This document shows positions 1 through 9,277 of a stretch of DNA of 64,000 nt, one piece after another; the stretch's first letter is position 1, and the number at the start of each line of letters is the position of its first letter. Below the pieces are notes generated by a model. It searched no databases. It worked only from the letters and a program-made list of their open reading frames with translations, and was not told the origin of the DNA. The stretch spans positions 3,383 to 67,382 of the forward strand of contig JAEDHT010000004.1 in NCBI GenBank assembly GCA_016296885.1. Reading direction: 5' to 3'. This stretch comes from Clostridiaceae bacterium (GTDB lineage: Bacteria > Bacillota > Clostridia > Oscillospirales > Acutalibacteraceae). The position numbers and the translations under genes are program-made.

Positions 1-253
1 ATTATATTTCAATTTAGTCAATATAATTAAATGATTTTCCAAAGAATAACATCAACTATTGTCTTATATTTAGTAAAACTAGGATTTATATGTCTTTTAG
101 GTATGAAAAAATAGATATAGTAGCTTTGTTTTGTGAAAAATTCTTAAATAATAGTTGTTTATTTCCAATAAAATAAAAAAATTAACAAAAAGTCTTTAAA
201 AAATATTAATTATGTGTTAAAATTAATCGAATATTATTAAAGGTGGAACTATT
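1..253. other. AT-rich upstream region of nusB
   Basis: No coding sequence or RNA gene is recognisable here. The stretch is very AT-rich and ends in a good ribosome site (AAAGGTGG at about 240-247) eight bases before nusB. It presumably carries the promoter of the nusB operon, but several weak -35/-10 pairs are possible and none can be chosen with confidence. Confidence 0.5.
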
Positions 254-670
254 ATGTCTAATACTAATTTTATTTCAAGGCACCAAAGCAGAGAAGAAGC
301 GTTTGCACTCCTATATGAAAAGTGTTATAACGATTCATCTACGGAGGAGCTTATCGAGAATGCACAGCTCAGTCGTGATTTTGAGCTAAGTGCATTTGCC
401 AGAGAGCTTATAGATGGTGTAGAGAATAATGCCGAATCAATAGACAAAGCTATAGAAAAAAATCTTAAAGGTTGGACTCTCAACCGTATATCAAAGGTAG
501 TATTGTCCATTATGAGAATAGCTGTGTTTGAGATAATGCATCTCGACAACGTTCCTGTTAGCGTTTCTATTAATGAGGCATTGGAGCTTGTGAAGATATA
601 TTCAACAGAAAAAGATGTATCATTTGTAAATGGTGTTCTTGGAGCTGTTTCAAGAGATTGTAAAAAATGA
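254..670 (+). CDS. nusB: transcription antitermination factor NusB
   Basis: The 138-residue product has the length and all-helical character of NusB. NusB binds boxA RNA together with S10 (NusE) and promotes processive transcription of rRNA operons. Family-typical stretches are SRHQSREEAFALLYE near the N-terminus and a C-terminal part with PVSVSINEALELVKIYSTEKDVSFVNGVLG. It heads a run of tightly spaced genes (nusB to recN), a common clostridial arrangement. Its stop overlaps the start of the next gene by four bases (ATGA), implying translational coupling. Confidence 0.95.
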   Translation: MSNTNFISRHQSREEAFALLYEKCYNDSSTEELIENAQLSRDFELSAFARELIDGVENNAESIDKAIEKNLKGWTLNRISKVVLSIMRIAVFEIMHLDNVPVSVSINEALELVKIYSTEKDVSFVNGVLGAVSRDCKK

Positions 671-1599
671 GTGTTTATTTAGGAATTGACACCAGCAATT
701 ATACCACCTCTGTAGCGGTTTATAGAGATGGTGTAATCACACAGAATAAGATGCTTTTGCCTGTAAAACATGGTAATTGTGGATTAAGACAGAGTGATGC
801 AGTATTTCATCATGTGCGCCAGTTGCCTCTAGTTAGCAAAGAATTATTGGTGGACAACTCATTTGATGCCATGGGTGTTTCCTATGCTCCCAGAAGAGCG
901 GAAGGTTCATATATGCCGTGTTTTTTGGCAGGATTAGGTGCAGCGGAGATGCTTTCCAATGCGCTTAATATTCCTCTGTATAAATTTTCTCATCAAGAAG
1001 GGCATATTGCGGCGGCACTATACTCATGTGATAAACTAGATCTTATAGGCAAACCATTTTTAGCATTTCATGTTTCCGGAGGTACCACAGAAGCATTGCT
1101 TGTATCTCCGTCAGATGATACTCCTTTTAGTTGCGAGTTGCTAGCAAGTTCACTTGACCTGCACGCCGGTCAGGCTATTGATAGAGTAGGTGTTATGTTA
1201 GGACTTGGTTTTCCCTGTGGTCCTGAGCTGGAAAAGCTTGCCTTGAAATGCGACGGCGAAAAGATAAGGGTAAAACCAGCCCTAAAAGGAATGGATTTTT
1301 GCCTGTCGGGTATCGAAAATCAAGCCAAAAAGCTCTATGATAACGGTGAAAGTAAAGAGAAGATAGCAGCTATATGTATTGAATACATTTTGCAATCTCT
1401 CGATAAATGTACTGAAAAAATTTTGGAACAGTATCCATCCTTGCCTATAATCTACTCAGGTGGGGTTATGTCAAATTCTATTATCAGAAAACATTTCACA
1501 AATAAGTACAATGCTTTTTTTGCTGAACCATGCTTTTCTTCTGACAACGCAGCAGGAATAGCCGTACTCGCAGAAATTAGTCATAAATCATTAAAATAA
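667..1599 (+). CDS. TsaD/Kae1-like (peptidase M22 family) protein
   Basis: A 310-residue member of the Kae1/TsaD ASKHA-fold family. Visible motifs are the N-terminal LGIDTSNYTTSVAV phosphate loop, the metal-binding HQEGH (residues 109-113, the HxxxH of TsaD), SGGTTE near 138-142 and a C-terminal SSDNAAGIAVLAE, like the family's DNAAMIA. It is shorter and more divergent than canonical TsaD (about 335-340 residues), and the nusB-xseA position is typical of a clostridial paralogue. True TsaD, which makes threonylcarbamoyl-adenosine in tRNA, is probably encoded elsewhere. The fold is well supported; the substrate is unknown. Confidence 0.8.
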   Translation: MSVYLGIDTSNYTTSVAVYRDGVITQNKMLLPVKHGNCGLRQSDAVFHHVRQLPLVSKELLVDNSFDAMGVSYAPRRAEGSYMPCFLAGLGAAEMLSNALNIPLYKFSHQEGHIAAALYSCDKLDLIGKPFLAFHVSGGTTEALLVSPSDDTPFSCELLASSLDLHAGQAIDRVGVMLGLGFPCGPELEKLALKCDGEKIRVKPALKGMDFCLSGIENQAKKLYDNGESKEKIAAICIEYILQSLDKCTEKILEQYPSLPIIYSGGVMSNSIIRKHFTNKYNAFFAEPCFSSDNAAGIAVLAEISHKSLK

Positions 1600-1608
1600 G
1601 GTAAATAT

Positions 1609-2802
1609 ATGTATAGCTCTAATATACTAACAGTAAGCGGTCTCAATATGTATCTTAAGGACCTGCTTGATAATGATATTAATTTAAAAAACATATTTAT
1701 AGAGGGAGAAATATCAAATCTTGCAAACCATTATAGCTCAGGACATATCTATCTCTCGCTTAAAGATGGCAAAAGTGTGATAAAGGCGGTTATGTTTTCC
1801 TTCAATGCCAAGCGCCTGCGTTTTGTTCCGTGTGATGGTATGAAAGTAATATGTCGTGGCAGAATTGGAATATACGAAGCAAGTGGTCAATATCAGCTAT
1901 ATATTGACGATATGCAGCCTGATGGGGCAGGAGCACTTACCATTGCTTTTGAACAGCTTAAAGAAAAGCTGTCTAAGCATGGTCTGTTTGATGTTTCACG
2001 AAAAAAACCTATTCCAAAGTTTCCTGAGAATATTGGTGTGATAACATCAGCCTCGGGTGCGGCGATAGAGGATATAAAAAACATTTTATCACGTAGATAT
2101 CCTATAGCGAATGTAATGCTATATTCTACATTGGTGCAAGGAAACGGTGCCGCTGAGCAAATGGTACAGGCGATAAATTATTTTAATCAAAATGCCTGTG
2201 TAGATGTTATTATCATCGGAAGAGGCGGAGGTTCTATGGAAGACCTCTGGGAGTTTAATGATGAAAAGCTTGCCTATGCGGTAGCAGATTCAAAAATCCC
2301 TATTGTTTCAGCTGTAGGCCACGAAACTGACTTTACGATATGTGATTTTGTTGCCGATCTAAGAGCGCCCACGCCATCAGCTGCCGCAGAGCTTGTGGTG
2401 CCTGATATGGCAGAATTACTTTCTGCAATCGAATATATGAATATTCGCCTAAAGAGATCAGTAGAGTCCACCTTAAAACAAAAAACTGATTTTTTGAATA
2501 CATTAAAAATTAAATTGAATAGTTTTAATGCGTTTGACCTTGTCCAAAAGGAAGAAATTAAACTGGATATGTACTCAGAGCGTTTTAACAGTTTGATGGG
2601 CAAAATAATTGACAATAAAGCAAATACTTTAGAGATATACACTAATAAACTAGAAACATTAAGTCCGTTAAATGTGCTAAAGCGTGGCTATAGCTTAACT
2701 ACCGGCATAAATGGCACGATAAACTCTGTAAAAGATGTTTCATCGGGCGATAAATTAACGATAACCCTCAGTGATGGCAAAATCAACGCTATCGCAGAGT
2801 AA
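1609..2802 (+). CDS. xseA: exodeoxyribonuclease VII large subunit
   Basis: The 397-residue product is the catalytic subunit of exonuclease VII, which degrades single-stranded DNA from both ends to oligonucleotides. It starts with an OB-fold (SNILTVSGLNMYLKDLL to about residue 100). The catalytic core contains GVITSASGAAIEDIKNIL, IIIGRGGGSMEDLWEFNDE and SAVGHETDFTICDFVADLRAPTPSAAAEL; a long helical region follows. It starts ten bases after the preceding gene with TAAGGT as ribosome site and is followed directly by the small subunit gene. Confidence 0.96.
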   Translation: MYSSNILTVSGLNMYLKDLLDNDINLKNIFIEGEISNLANHYSSGHIYLSLKDGKSVIKAVMFSFNAKRLRFVPCDGMKVICRGRIGIYEASGQYQLYIDDMQPDGAGALTIAFEQLKEKLSKHGLFDVSRKKPIPKFPENIGVITSASGAAIEDIKNILSRRYPIANVMLYSTLVQGNGAAEQMVQAINYFNQNACVDVIIIGRGGGSMEDLWEFNDEKLAYAVADSKIPIVSAVGHETDFTICDFVADLRAPTPSAAAELVVPDMAELLSAIEYMNIRLKRSVESTLKQKTDFLNTLKIKLNSFNAFDLVQKEEIKLDMYSERFNSLMGKIIDNKANTLEIYTNKLETLSPLNVLKRGYSLTTGINGTINSVKDVSSGDKLTITLSDGKINAIAE

Positions 2803-2820
2803 AATTTAATAAAGGGGATA

Positions 2821-2841
2821 CGATAAAAGTAATTTTTATCG
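2821..2841 (+). promoter_or_regulatory. inverted repeat between xseB Shine-Dalgarno and start
   Basis: A perfect 8-bp inverted repeat (CGATAAAA / TTTTATCG, 5-base loop) lies directly between AAAGGGG (2811-2817) and the xseB start region. Without it the Shine-Dalgarno would be far too distant (36 bases) from the ATG at 2854. With the stem folded, the unpaired distance falls to about 15 bases. It probably brings the ribosome site near the start codon, as in phage T4 gene 25. Confidence 0.6.
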
Positions 2842-2853
2842 TTGTATATAACA

Positions 2854-3039
2854 ATGAAATACGAAGAAGCTTTGAGTAAGTTAGAAAATATAATAAGCCA
2901 GCTTGAAAGTGGCGAAAAGAGCTTGGATGAGTCACTGGAGTTATATGCAGAAGGAGCAAAGCTCTCTGAGTTTTGTTACAAAACTCTTAGTGAAGCTAAG
3001 CAAAAGCTTACATTAATTAATCATAATGATAAAGAGTGA
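2854..3039 (+). CDS. xseB: exodeoxyribonuclease VII small subunit
   Basis: The small coiled subunit of exonuclease VII. The sequence MKYEEALSKLENIISQLESG matches the family start, which favours the ATG at 2854 (61 residues). A TTG at 2842 in the same frame would add four residues and directly abuts the hairpin. No Shine-Dalgarno lies at normal distance from either start; AAAGGGG is upstream of the 2821-2841 inverted repeat. The position between xseA and ispA is conserved in clostridia and bacilli. Confidence 0.92.
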   Translation: MKYEEALSKLENIISQLESGEKSLDESLELYAEGAKLSEFCYKTLSEAKQKLTLINHNDKE

Positions 3040-3058
3040 TAATGTTAGGAGTGATAAT

Positions 3059-3931
3059 ATGGAAAAGCTAATAAAAACTATAGAAGAAAAGCTATATTCT
3101 TATGTGCCAAACATTGATACTCTTGAGAAAAAAGTATTTGATTCAATGAAATACAGCCTCTCGGCGGGTGGTAAGAGAATTCGACCAATCCTTACAGCTT
3201 ATTTTTGTGAGCTGAATGGTGGAACTCTTGAACAATCCCTGCCTTTTGGCTGTGCTTTGGAGATGATACATACATATTCTCTGGTTCATGACGATTTGCC
3301 ATGCATGGATAATGACGATTTGCGTCGTGGCAAGCCTTCTAATCATATTGTTTTTGGGGAAGACACTGCTCTTCTTGCAGGTGATGCACTTCAAAGCCTC
3401 GCATTTGAGGTTTTAAGTGATTCCAAAACACGTGATTTAGTTGGCGACACTGCTTGCATAAAGGCGGTGAACTGCCTTGCAAAGCGTATTGGCGCAGTTG
3501 GCATGGTTGGTGGTCAGGTGATTGACTTGGAATATGAAAATAAATCTGCAGATGTTACTATTTTACGAACTATGGATGACAAAAAAACAGGTGCACTTAT
3601 TTCAGCCGCCTGTGAGTTAGGTTGTATAGCAGCAAACGCTGATGATAAGGCAATCAATGACGCTGTTAGATACGCTAAGGCTCTTGGACTTGCTTTTCAG
3701 GTTGTTGATGATATTCTTGATATTACAGCAGATGAGAAAGAGCTTGGCAAGCATACAGGTAGTGACAAAGAAAATAATAAATCAACTTATGTGTCATTGT
3801 ATGGTGTAGAAGAATGTAAAAAACTTGTTTCACAACTTACAGAAGAAGCCATAGGATGTGTTTATGGCGAATCTGAGTCTGCACAAAAACTTAGAGAATT
3901 AGCGCTCAGTTTAGCTCAGCGCAATAAATGA
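3059..3931 (+). CDS. ispA: polyprenyl (farnesyl/geranyl) diphosphate synthase
   Basis: A trans-prenyltransferase of about 290 residues that condenses isopentenyl diphosphate with allylic diphosphates, normally giving farnesyl diphosphate for undecaprenyl and quinone precursors. Both aspartate-rich motifs are present (DDLPCMDNDD and DDILD), as is the SAGGKRIRP motif near the N-terminus. The ATG at 3059 is preferred over an in-frame ATG at 3026 because AGGAG (3047-3051) stands seven bases before it and the protein then starts MEKLIKTIEEKL, as in relatives. It sits next to dxs, so two isoprenoid steps are co-transcribed. Confidence 0.94.
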   Translation: MEKLIKTIEEKLYSYVPNIDTLEKKVFDSMKYSLSAGGKRIRPILTAYFCELNGGTLEQSLPFGCALEMIHTYSLVHDDLPCMDNDDLRRGKPSNHIVFGEDTALLAGDALQSLAFEVLSDSKTRDLVGDTACIKAVNCLAKRIGAVGMVGGQVIDLEYENKSADVTILRTMDDKKTGALISAACELGCIAANADDKAINDAVRYAKALGLAFQVVDDILDITADEKELGKHTGSDKENNKSTYVSLYGVEECKKLVSQLTEEAIGCVYGESESAQKLRELALSLAQRNK

Positions 3932-3961
3932 TGAAAAAACTATTTGTGAACAGGTGCTTTT

Positions 3962-5818
3962 ATGAAAGAAAAATATCTTGAAAATATTCAAAGACCATCT
4001 GATTTAAAGCTTTTATCCATAGGACAGTTAGACAAGCTGTGTGAAGAAATCAGAGCAAAGTTAATAAATACTGTTTCTAATAATGGCGGACATTTGTCTC
4101 CGAATCTTGGTGCTGTGGAACTTACTGTAGCTCTGGAACGTTCCTTTTGTGGCAAACATGATGATATAGTCTGGGATGTAGGCCATCAGTGCTACACTCA
4201 TAAGTTGCTCACAGGCAGACAAAAGGACTTTGACACTATCAGAACCGAAGGCGGTATATCAGGCTTCCCAAAACGTGAAGAAAGTGATTATGATGCGTTC
4301 AATGTAGGACATAGCAGCACCTCTATTTCTGCCGCATATGGCATAGCAAGGGCAAAGGAGCTAAAAAAACAATTTGGTTATACTGTGGCTGTTATTGGAG
4401 ATGGCGCTCTAACCGGCGGTCTTGCTTTTGAAGGACTTAATAACGCGGGCAGAAGCAAAAAGAATATAATCGTTGTCCTAAACGATAACGAGATGTCTAT
4501 TTCAAAAAATGTAGGAGGTATCGCAAAATACCTCACAAATATGAGAATAAATTCAGGATATTTGAGATTAAAAAGATATATTGAAAAAGTACTGATGCGT
4601 GTGCCACTTATTGGTAAACCTATACGTTCAGCACTTTTAAAATCGAAAAACAGCATGAGAAAAAGATTGTATCATGATACAATCTTTGATGATCTAGGTT
4701 TTATATATTATGGTCCGGTTGATGGCCACGATATCCAAAAAATGCTCAATGCGTTCAAGGCGGCAAAACGTACAGATACACCAGTGCTTGTACATGTTAT
4801 GACTACCAAGGGCAAGGGGTATGTTCATGCAGAAAACGACCCCGGTAGCTTCCATGGTATTTCAAAATTTGACATAGATACAGGCGAGCCACTTAGTTCT
4901 AAGGTAGGCTATTCAGCAGTTTTTGGTGAATATATGTGTGAGCTGGCTCAAAAAGATAACAAAATTTGTGCTATAACGGCCGCTATGGCATCAGGCACTG
5001 GTTTAAAGCAATTTTCTGAATTGTATAAAAATCGTTTTTTTGATGTAGGCATTGCAGAGGAGCACGCAGTTACATTCTCAGCTGGGCTTGCTTCTAAGGG
5101 AATTTTACCTGTATTCTCCGTGTACTCATCTTTTTTGCAGCGTGCATATGACCAAATTCTACATGATGCAGCCGCACAGAAGCTACACATAGTTTTAGCT
5201 GTTGATAGAGCAGGAATAGTTGGTGAAGATGGAGAAACACATCAAGGTGTCTTCGATGTAGCGTTTTTAAGCACAATACCAAATGTTACTATATTCGCAC
5301 CATCCAACTTTAACGAACTTAGGATATATCTTAGAAAAGCTATCTACGACACGGAAAATGTAGCGGTAGTAAGATATCCACGAGGCGGGGAAGACTATAT
5401 CCCTGATTCCTATGCTTCGTCAGATGATGATTATAGCGTTTATAACTCAGGAAAGATTGCAATAGTAACATATGGCAGACTTTTCTCGAATGCTTGTATG
5501 GCTGTTGATAAACTAAAAGAGGATGGAATAGATGTTGCTGTGATCAAGCTCAATAAAATAAAGCCTATTGTATCATCAGCAGTAGAAAAATGCCTTGAAT
5601 ATGAGAATATATTCTTCTATGAAGAGGGCATGAGAACCGGTGGCGTGGGCGAACGCTTGTTTATGAAGCTTAACCATGAGAACTATAATGGTAAATTCCA
5701 TCTTACAGCTATTGATGATAAATTTGTTAAGCAAGCTACTGTATCCAGCGCACTAAAAAAGCTTGGCTTAGATACAGATAGCATGATAAACGATATAAAA
5801 AGGATTATTGATTTATAA
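3962..5818 (+). CDS. dxs: 1-deoxy-D-xylulose-5-phosphate synthase
   Basis: The 618-residue thiamine-diphosphate enzyme joins pyruvate and glyceraldehyde 3-phosphate in the first step of the MEP isoprenoid pathway. The GDGALTGGLAFEGLNNAG thiamine-diphosphate/Mg motif, the DVGHQCYTHK N-terminal signature, and EEHAVTFSAGLASKG with FSVYSSFLQRAYDQI of the pyrimidine domain are visible. Length is normal. The ribosome site AGGTG stands five bases before the ATG. The gene lies between ispA and tlyA in the operon. Confidence 0.97.
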   Translation: MKEKYLENIQRPSDLKLLSIGQLDKLCEEIRAKLINTVSNNGGHLSPNLGAVELTVALERSFCGKHDDIVWDVGHQCYTHKLLTGRQKDFDTIRTEGGISGFPKREESDYDAFNVGHSSTSISAAYGIARAKELKKQFGYTVAVIGDGALTGGLAFEGLNNAGRSKKNIIVVLNDNEMSISKNVGGIAKYLTNMRINSGYLRLKRYIEKVLMRVPLIGKPIRSALLKSKNSMRKRLYHDTIFDDLGFIYYGPVDGHDIQKMLNAFKAAKRTDTPVLVHVMTTKGKGYVHAENDPGSFHGISKFDIDTGEPLSSKVGYSAVFGEYMCELAQKDNKICAITAAMASGTGLKQFSELYKNRFFDVGIAEEHAVTFSAGLASKGILPVFSVYSSFLQRAYDQILHDAAAQKLHIVLAVDRAGIVGEDGETHQGVFDVAFLSTIPNVTIFAPSNFNELRIYLRKAIYDTENVAVVRYPRGGEDYIPDSYASSDDDYSVYNSGKIAIVTYGRLFSNACMAVDKLKEDGIDVAVIKLNKIKPIVSSAVEKCLEYENIFFYEEGMRTGGVGERLFMKLNHENYNGKFHLTAIDDKFVKQATVSSALKKLGLDTDSMINDIKRIIDL

Positions 5819-5839
5819 TAAATAAGGATAAATAATTTT

Positions 5840-6649
5840 ATGGCTGAAAAAAAGAGACTAGATATTTTAGTATATGAAAAAGGATTTGCCGAAAGCCGTG
5901 AAAAGGCAAAGGCAATCATAATGGCAGGTTTGGTGTATGTAGATAATCAAAAAGCAGACAAGCCCGGCACAGTATATTCTGAAGATTGTAATTTAGAATA
6001 CCGTGGAGAAAAGCAGAAGTATGTTAGCCGTGGTGGCTATAAGCTTGAAAAGGCAATTAAGAAATATGAATTAAATCTTGATGATTTGATTTGTATGGAT
6101 ATTGGTGCATCCACCGGAGGATTCACAGATTGTATGCTTCAAAATGGCGCTAAGCATGTTTATAGTGTCGATGTAGGTTATGGACAGCTTGCTTGGAAGC
6201 TAAGATGTGATGAGCGTGTTACCAATATGGAACGCACCAATATAAGGTATGTTACACATGAACAAATAGAAGATAATATAGATTTTTTCAGTATAGATGT
6301 TGCTTTTATATCTTTAAAACTCGTGATTCCCACAGTAAAACTCATGGCAAGTAAGGATGCACGAGGAGTGTTTTTGATCAAACCTCAGTTTGAGGCAGGA
6401 AGAGAGAGCGTGGGCAAAAAAGGCGTAGTAAGAGATAAAAGTGTTCACGTAAAAGTAGTAGAAGAGATTACTAATTTTTGTATAGACAATGGATTTTCAG
6501 TTTTAGGACTTGAATTTTCACCAATAAAAGGTCCTGAGGGGAATATAGAGTATCTAATATATGTGAGGTATGATGGTGAATCTCAAAATTTAAGCGGTGT
6601 TACACCACAAGAGGTTGTAGATGCCTCACATAACGAATTAGACAAATAA
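5840..6649 (+). CDS. tlyA: TlyA-family rRNA 2'-O-methyltransferase
   Basis: A 269-residue protein with an N-terminal S4 RNA-binding domain (KRLDILVYEKGFAESREKAK, residues about 5-60) followed by an FtsJ-type Rossmann methyltransferase domain. The SAM-binding motif is DIGASTGGFTDCML, followed by SVDVGYGQL. Relatives methylate ribose of cytidines in 16S/23S rRNA; some also act as hemolysins. Its place between dxs and nadK is the usual clostridial order. Confidence 0.92.
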   Translation: MAEKKRLDILVYEKGFAESREKAKAIIMAGLVYVDNQKADKPGTVYSEDCNLEYRGEKQKYVSRGGYKLEKAIKKYELNLDDLICMDIGASTGGFTDCMLQNGAKHVYSVDVGYGQLAWKLRCDERVTNMERTNIRYVTHEQIEDNIDFFSIDVAFISLKLVIPTVKLMASKDARGVFLIKPQFEAGRESVGKKGVVRDKSVHVKVVEEITNFCIDNGFSVLGLEFSPIKGPEGNIEYLIYVRYDGESQNLSGVTPQEVVDASHNELDK

Positions 6650-6663
6650 TTATATTAAGGGAG

Positions 6664-6679
6664 AGCGCATAAGAGCGCT
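6664..6679 (+). promoter_or_regulatory. inverted repeat between nadK Shine-Dalgarno and start
   Basis: AGCGC / GCGCT with a six-base loop follows directly after AAGGGAG (6657-6663) and leaves 13 bases to the nadK ATG at 6693. The linear Shine-Dalgarno to ATG distance is 29 bases; without the stem-loop it is about 13. This is the same geometry as at xseB and uvrA. Confidence 0.55.
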
Positions 6680-6692
6680 GTGTATAGATTTT

Positions 6693-7544
6693 ATGAAGCT
6701 TGCATTCGTGCCTAATCTTAACAAAAAAGACGCAATTACATATTCAAAGAAAGCCGCATTAAGAATGCTCGAAAAGGGTGCCGAGGTGCTGTATCTGTCA
6801 TCTACATCACAACTCATGGGAGATATGACTGGCATAGCTTATAGAGATAATATTACTCAGCTTGTGAATGAGAGTGATGCGGTGATTGCTTTTGGTGGAG
6901 ATGGTACGCTCATCAAGCTTGCCAGAACGTGTGCTTTAGCCAAAAAACCGGTGCTTGGTATTAACTTTGGTCATCTTGGATTTGTGGCTGGTCTGGAACC
7001 ATCACAGCTCGATATGCTTGATAAACTCCTCACAGGTGAATATACACTTGACAAGCGTAATGTGCTGAAGCTTTCGATAAAGAGTGATGATACTGTATCA
7101 GATTTCATTGCTGTGAATGATATTGTAGTGTCACGTGGTGCTTGTTCACGAATAGTAAAGCTCAATGTTTTTCTCAACGGAGAAAAGATAAACGCCTATC
7201 GTGCAGATGGTGTGATATTTTGCACGCCAACCGGTTCTACAGCATATTCCCTGTCAGCCGGCGGACCGGTTATTGATCCTAAGATAAATTGTATTTGTAT
7301 GACACCGATATGTCCACATTCTCTCTTTTCGAGGCCTGTAATTTTCGGCAGTGACAGCGTGTTATCCATAAATTGCGACGATGATAACGATGAGATATAT
7401 GTCACAGTTGATGGTCAGGAAAATATAAAAATAGATAGTACAAGTGTAATTACAATAACCACAGCGGATGAATGTGTAGACTTAATAAAGATAAACAATC
7501 GTGATTTTTATACAATATTAAACGATAAGCTTTGGCAAAGATAA
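6693..7544 (+). CDS. nadK: NAD kinase
   Basis: The 283-residue product phosphorylates NAD to NADP. It carries the GGDGT nucleotide-binding motif (AFGGDGTLIKLAR, near residue 70), the NDIVVSRG element and the glycine-rich TPTGSTAYSLSAGGP characteristic of the family. It has normal bacterial length. The start ATG is separated from its ribosome site by an inverted repeat (6664-6679). In many clostridia argR stands between nadK and recN; here recN follows after 29 bases. Confidence 0.95.
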   Translation: MKLAFVPNLNKKDAITYSKKAALRMLEKGAEVLYLSSTSQLMGDMTGIAYRDNITQLVNESDAVIAFGGDGTLIKLARTCALAKKPVLGINFGHLGFVAGLEPSQLDMLDKLLTGEYTLDKRNVLKLSIKSDDTVSDFIAVNDIVVSRGACSRIVKLNVFLNGEKINAYRADGVIFCTPTGSTAYSLSAGGPVIDPKINCICMTPICPHSLFSRPVIFGSDSVLSINCDDDNDEIYVTVDGQENIKIDSTSVITITTADECVDLIKINNRDFYTILNDKLWQR

Positions 7545-7573
7545 GCTGTTAAGAATAATCAGGAGAGAAAAAT

Positions 7574-9247
7574 ATGCTATCTGAGATATATATTGAAAAT
7601 ATAGCTGTAATAGAAAAAGTCAGTGTTAATTTTAACAATGGATTTAATGTTTTCACAGGTGAAACAGGTGCCGGCAAATCTATTATAATAGATGCCATCA
7701 ACGCTGTGCTTGGGCAGAGAACATCTAAGGAGCTTATCAGAACAGGCGCACAAAAAGCTGTTGTAAGTGCTGTTTTTTCCGATTTCAATTCCCATAGCCT
7801 ACAGCTTTTGGGTGAAATGGGGTATGAACCCGATGAAGATGGTGTAATAATACTGTATCGAGAGATGTATGCCAGTGGCAAAAACGTTTGTCGAATTAAT
7901 GGTGTTCCTGCCAATGTTGGTGCATTGAGAGAAATATCAAAAATACTTATAACGATACATGGTCAGCATGAGAGCTATGAGCTCCTCACACCCGATCTCC
8001 ATATGCAGTATATCGATTTTTATGGCAAGCTGGAAAATGATATTTCAGAATACAAGAAAGAATTTATAAAGTTCAGAGATTTAAGAACAAAGCTAAACTC
8101 AGGAAAAGAGAGTGAGAGCGAGCGTCTAAAAAAACTGGATATGCTTCGATACCAGATAGATGAATTAGAGCAGGCAGAGCTGGAGATTGGCGAGGATGAG
8201 CAATTATTATCCAGACGTAAGATGCTTCAAGGTAGCGAAACCATAAGGCAATGTATTTTATCTGCGTGTTCATTGTTGAGTGGTGACGAAGACTATGATG
8301 GTGCAGTGAGTGCTATAAAAAATGCTTGTGATGAGATAAACGAAGCATCTGAATATCAGGAAGATCTCTCTGCTATCGCAGGCAGACTGAATGATGTATA
8401 TTATGAACTGGAGGATATCTCAGACGAACTTTCAAGAAATGATGATTTTTCTTATGATACACAGCAGGAGCTGGAAGAGGTAGAAGAACGTCTTGACCTG
8501 ATATATAAGCTGGAGAGAAAGTATGGTCCGTCTATTGAGGCTATTTTAGAGTCATTAGAACAGGCAAAATCAGAATTCGAGTATCTCGATAGTTATGAAT
8601 ACAATATGGAAAAACTACTTTCTCAATATAGGGAACAGAAGAAGCTCTGTGAAAATTTAGCCAAAAATATTTCCGAAAAACGTATTCAATCAGCAAAGAG
8701 ATTTTCACAAGAGGTTGAGAGACAGTTGACATTTTTAGATATGCCAAATGTCAAGCTTTATTTTGATATCCAAGTCACAGAGCTGTGTGAAACAGGTTGT
8801 GATAAGGTAGAAATGATGATATCTCCAAATGTCGGTGAAGAAGCAAAGTCTATTTCAAAGATAGCATCAGGCGGAGAGCTTTCACGTATCATGCTGGCCA
8901 TAAAAAATGTACTTGCCGAAGGCGATCATACCGGCACATTGATTTTTGACGAGATTGACACAGGCATCAGCGGTAGTGCTGCGCACAAGGTTGGTCTTAA
9001 GCTCAGAGAAACCTCACGCACGAAGCAAATTATCTGTATTACTCACCAAACTCAGCTTGCAAGCCTTGCTGACACGCATTTCCTTATAAAGAAAGAAGTA
9101 AGAAATAACCGAAGCTTTACAGAAGTTAATGAGCTAAACTTTGAACAACGTGTGAAAGAGATAGCCAGAATAATGAGTGGAACCGATGTTTCACCACTTA
9201 CACTCAAGCACGCAGAGGAAATGCTCAAAAAAGGAATGGAATCATAA
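7574..9247 (+). CDS. recN: DNA repair protein RecN
   Basis: An SMC-like ATPase of 557 residues acting early in double-strand-break repair. Walker A is GETGAGKS near residue 30. A long coiled-coil central region (about 150-370) is followed by the signature SGGELSRIMLAIK and Walker B TLIFDEIDTGISG. The ribosome site AGGAGA is six bases from the ATG. It ends the operon that starts at nusB. Confidence 0.96.
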   Translation: MLSEIYIENIAVIEKVSVNFNNGFNVFTGETGAGKSIIIDAINAVLGQRTSKELIRTGAQKAVVSAVFSDFNSHSLQLLGEMGYEPDEDGVIILYREMYASGKNVCRINGVPANVGALREISKILITIHGQHESYELLTPDLHMQYIDFYGKLENDISEYKKEFIKFRDLRTKLNSGKESESERLKKLDMLRYQIDELEQAELEIGEDEQLLSRRKMLQGSETIRQCILSACSLLSGDEDYDGAVSAIKNACDEINEASEYQEDLSAIAGRLNDVYYELEDISDELSRNDDFSYDTQQELEEVEERLDLIYKLERKYGPSIEAILESLEQAKSEFEYLDSYEYNMEKLLSQYREQKKLCENLAKNISEKRIQSAKRFSQEVERQLTFLDMPNVKLYFDIQVTELCETGCDKVEMMISPNVGEEAKSISKIASGGELSRIMLAIKNVLAEGDHTGTLIFDEIDTGISGSAAHKVGLKLRETSRTKQIICITHQTQLASLADTHFLIKKEVRNNRSFTEVNELNFEQRVKEIARIMSGTDVSPLTLKHAEEMLKKGMES

Positions 9248-9277
9248 ACTGCATTTTATAAAAAAGCGGTGATTTAA

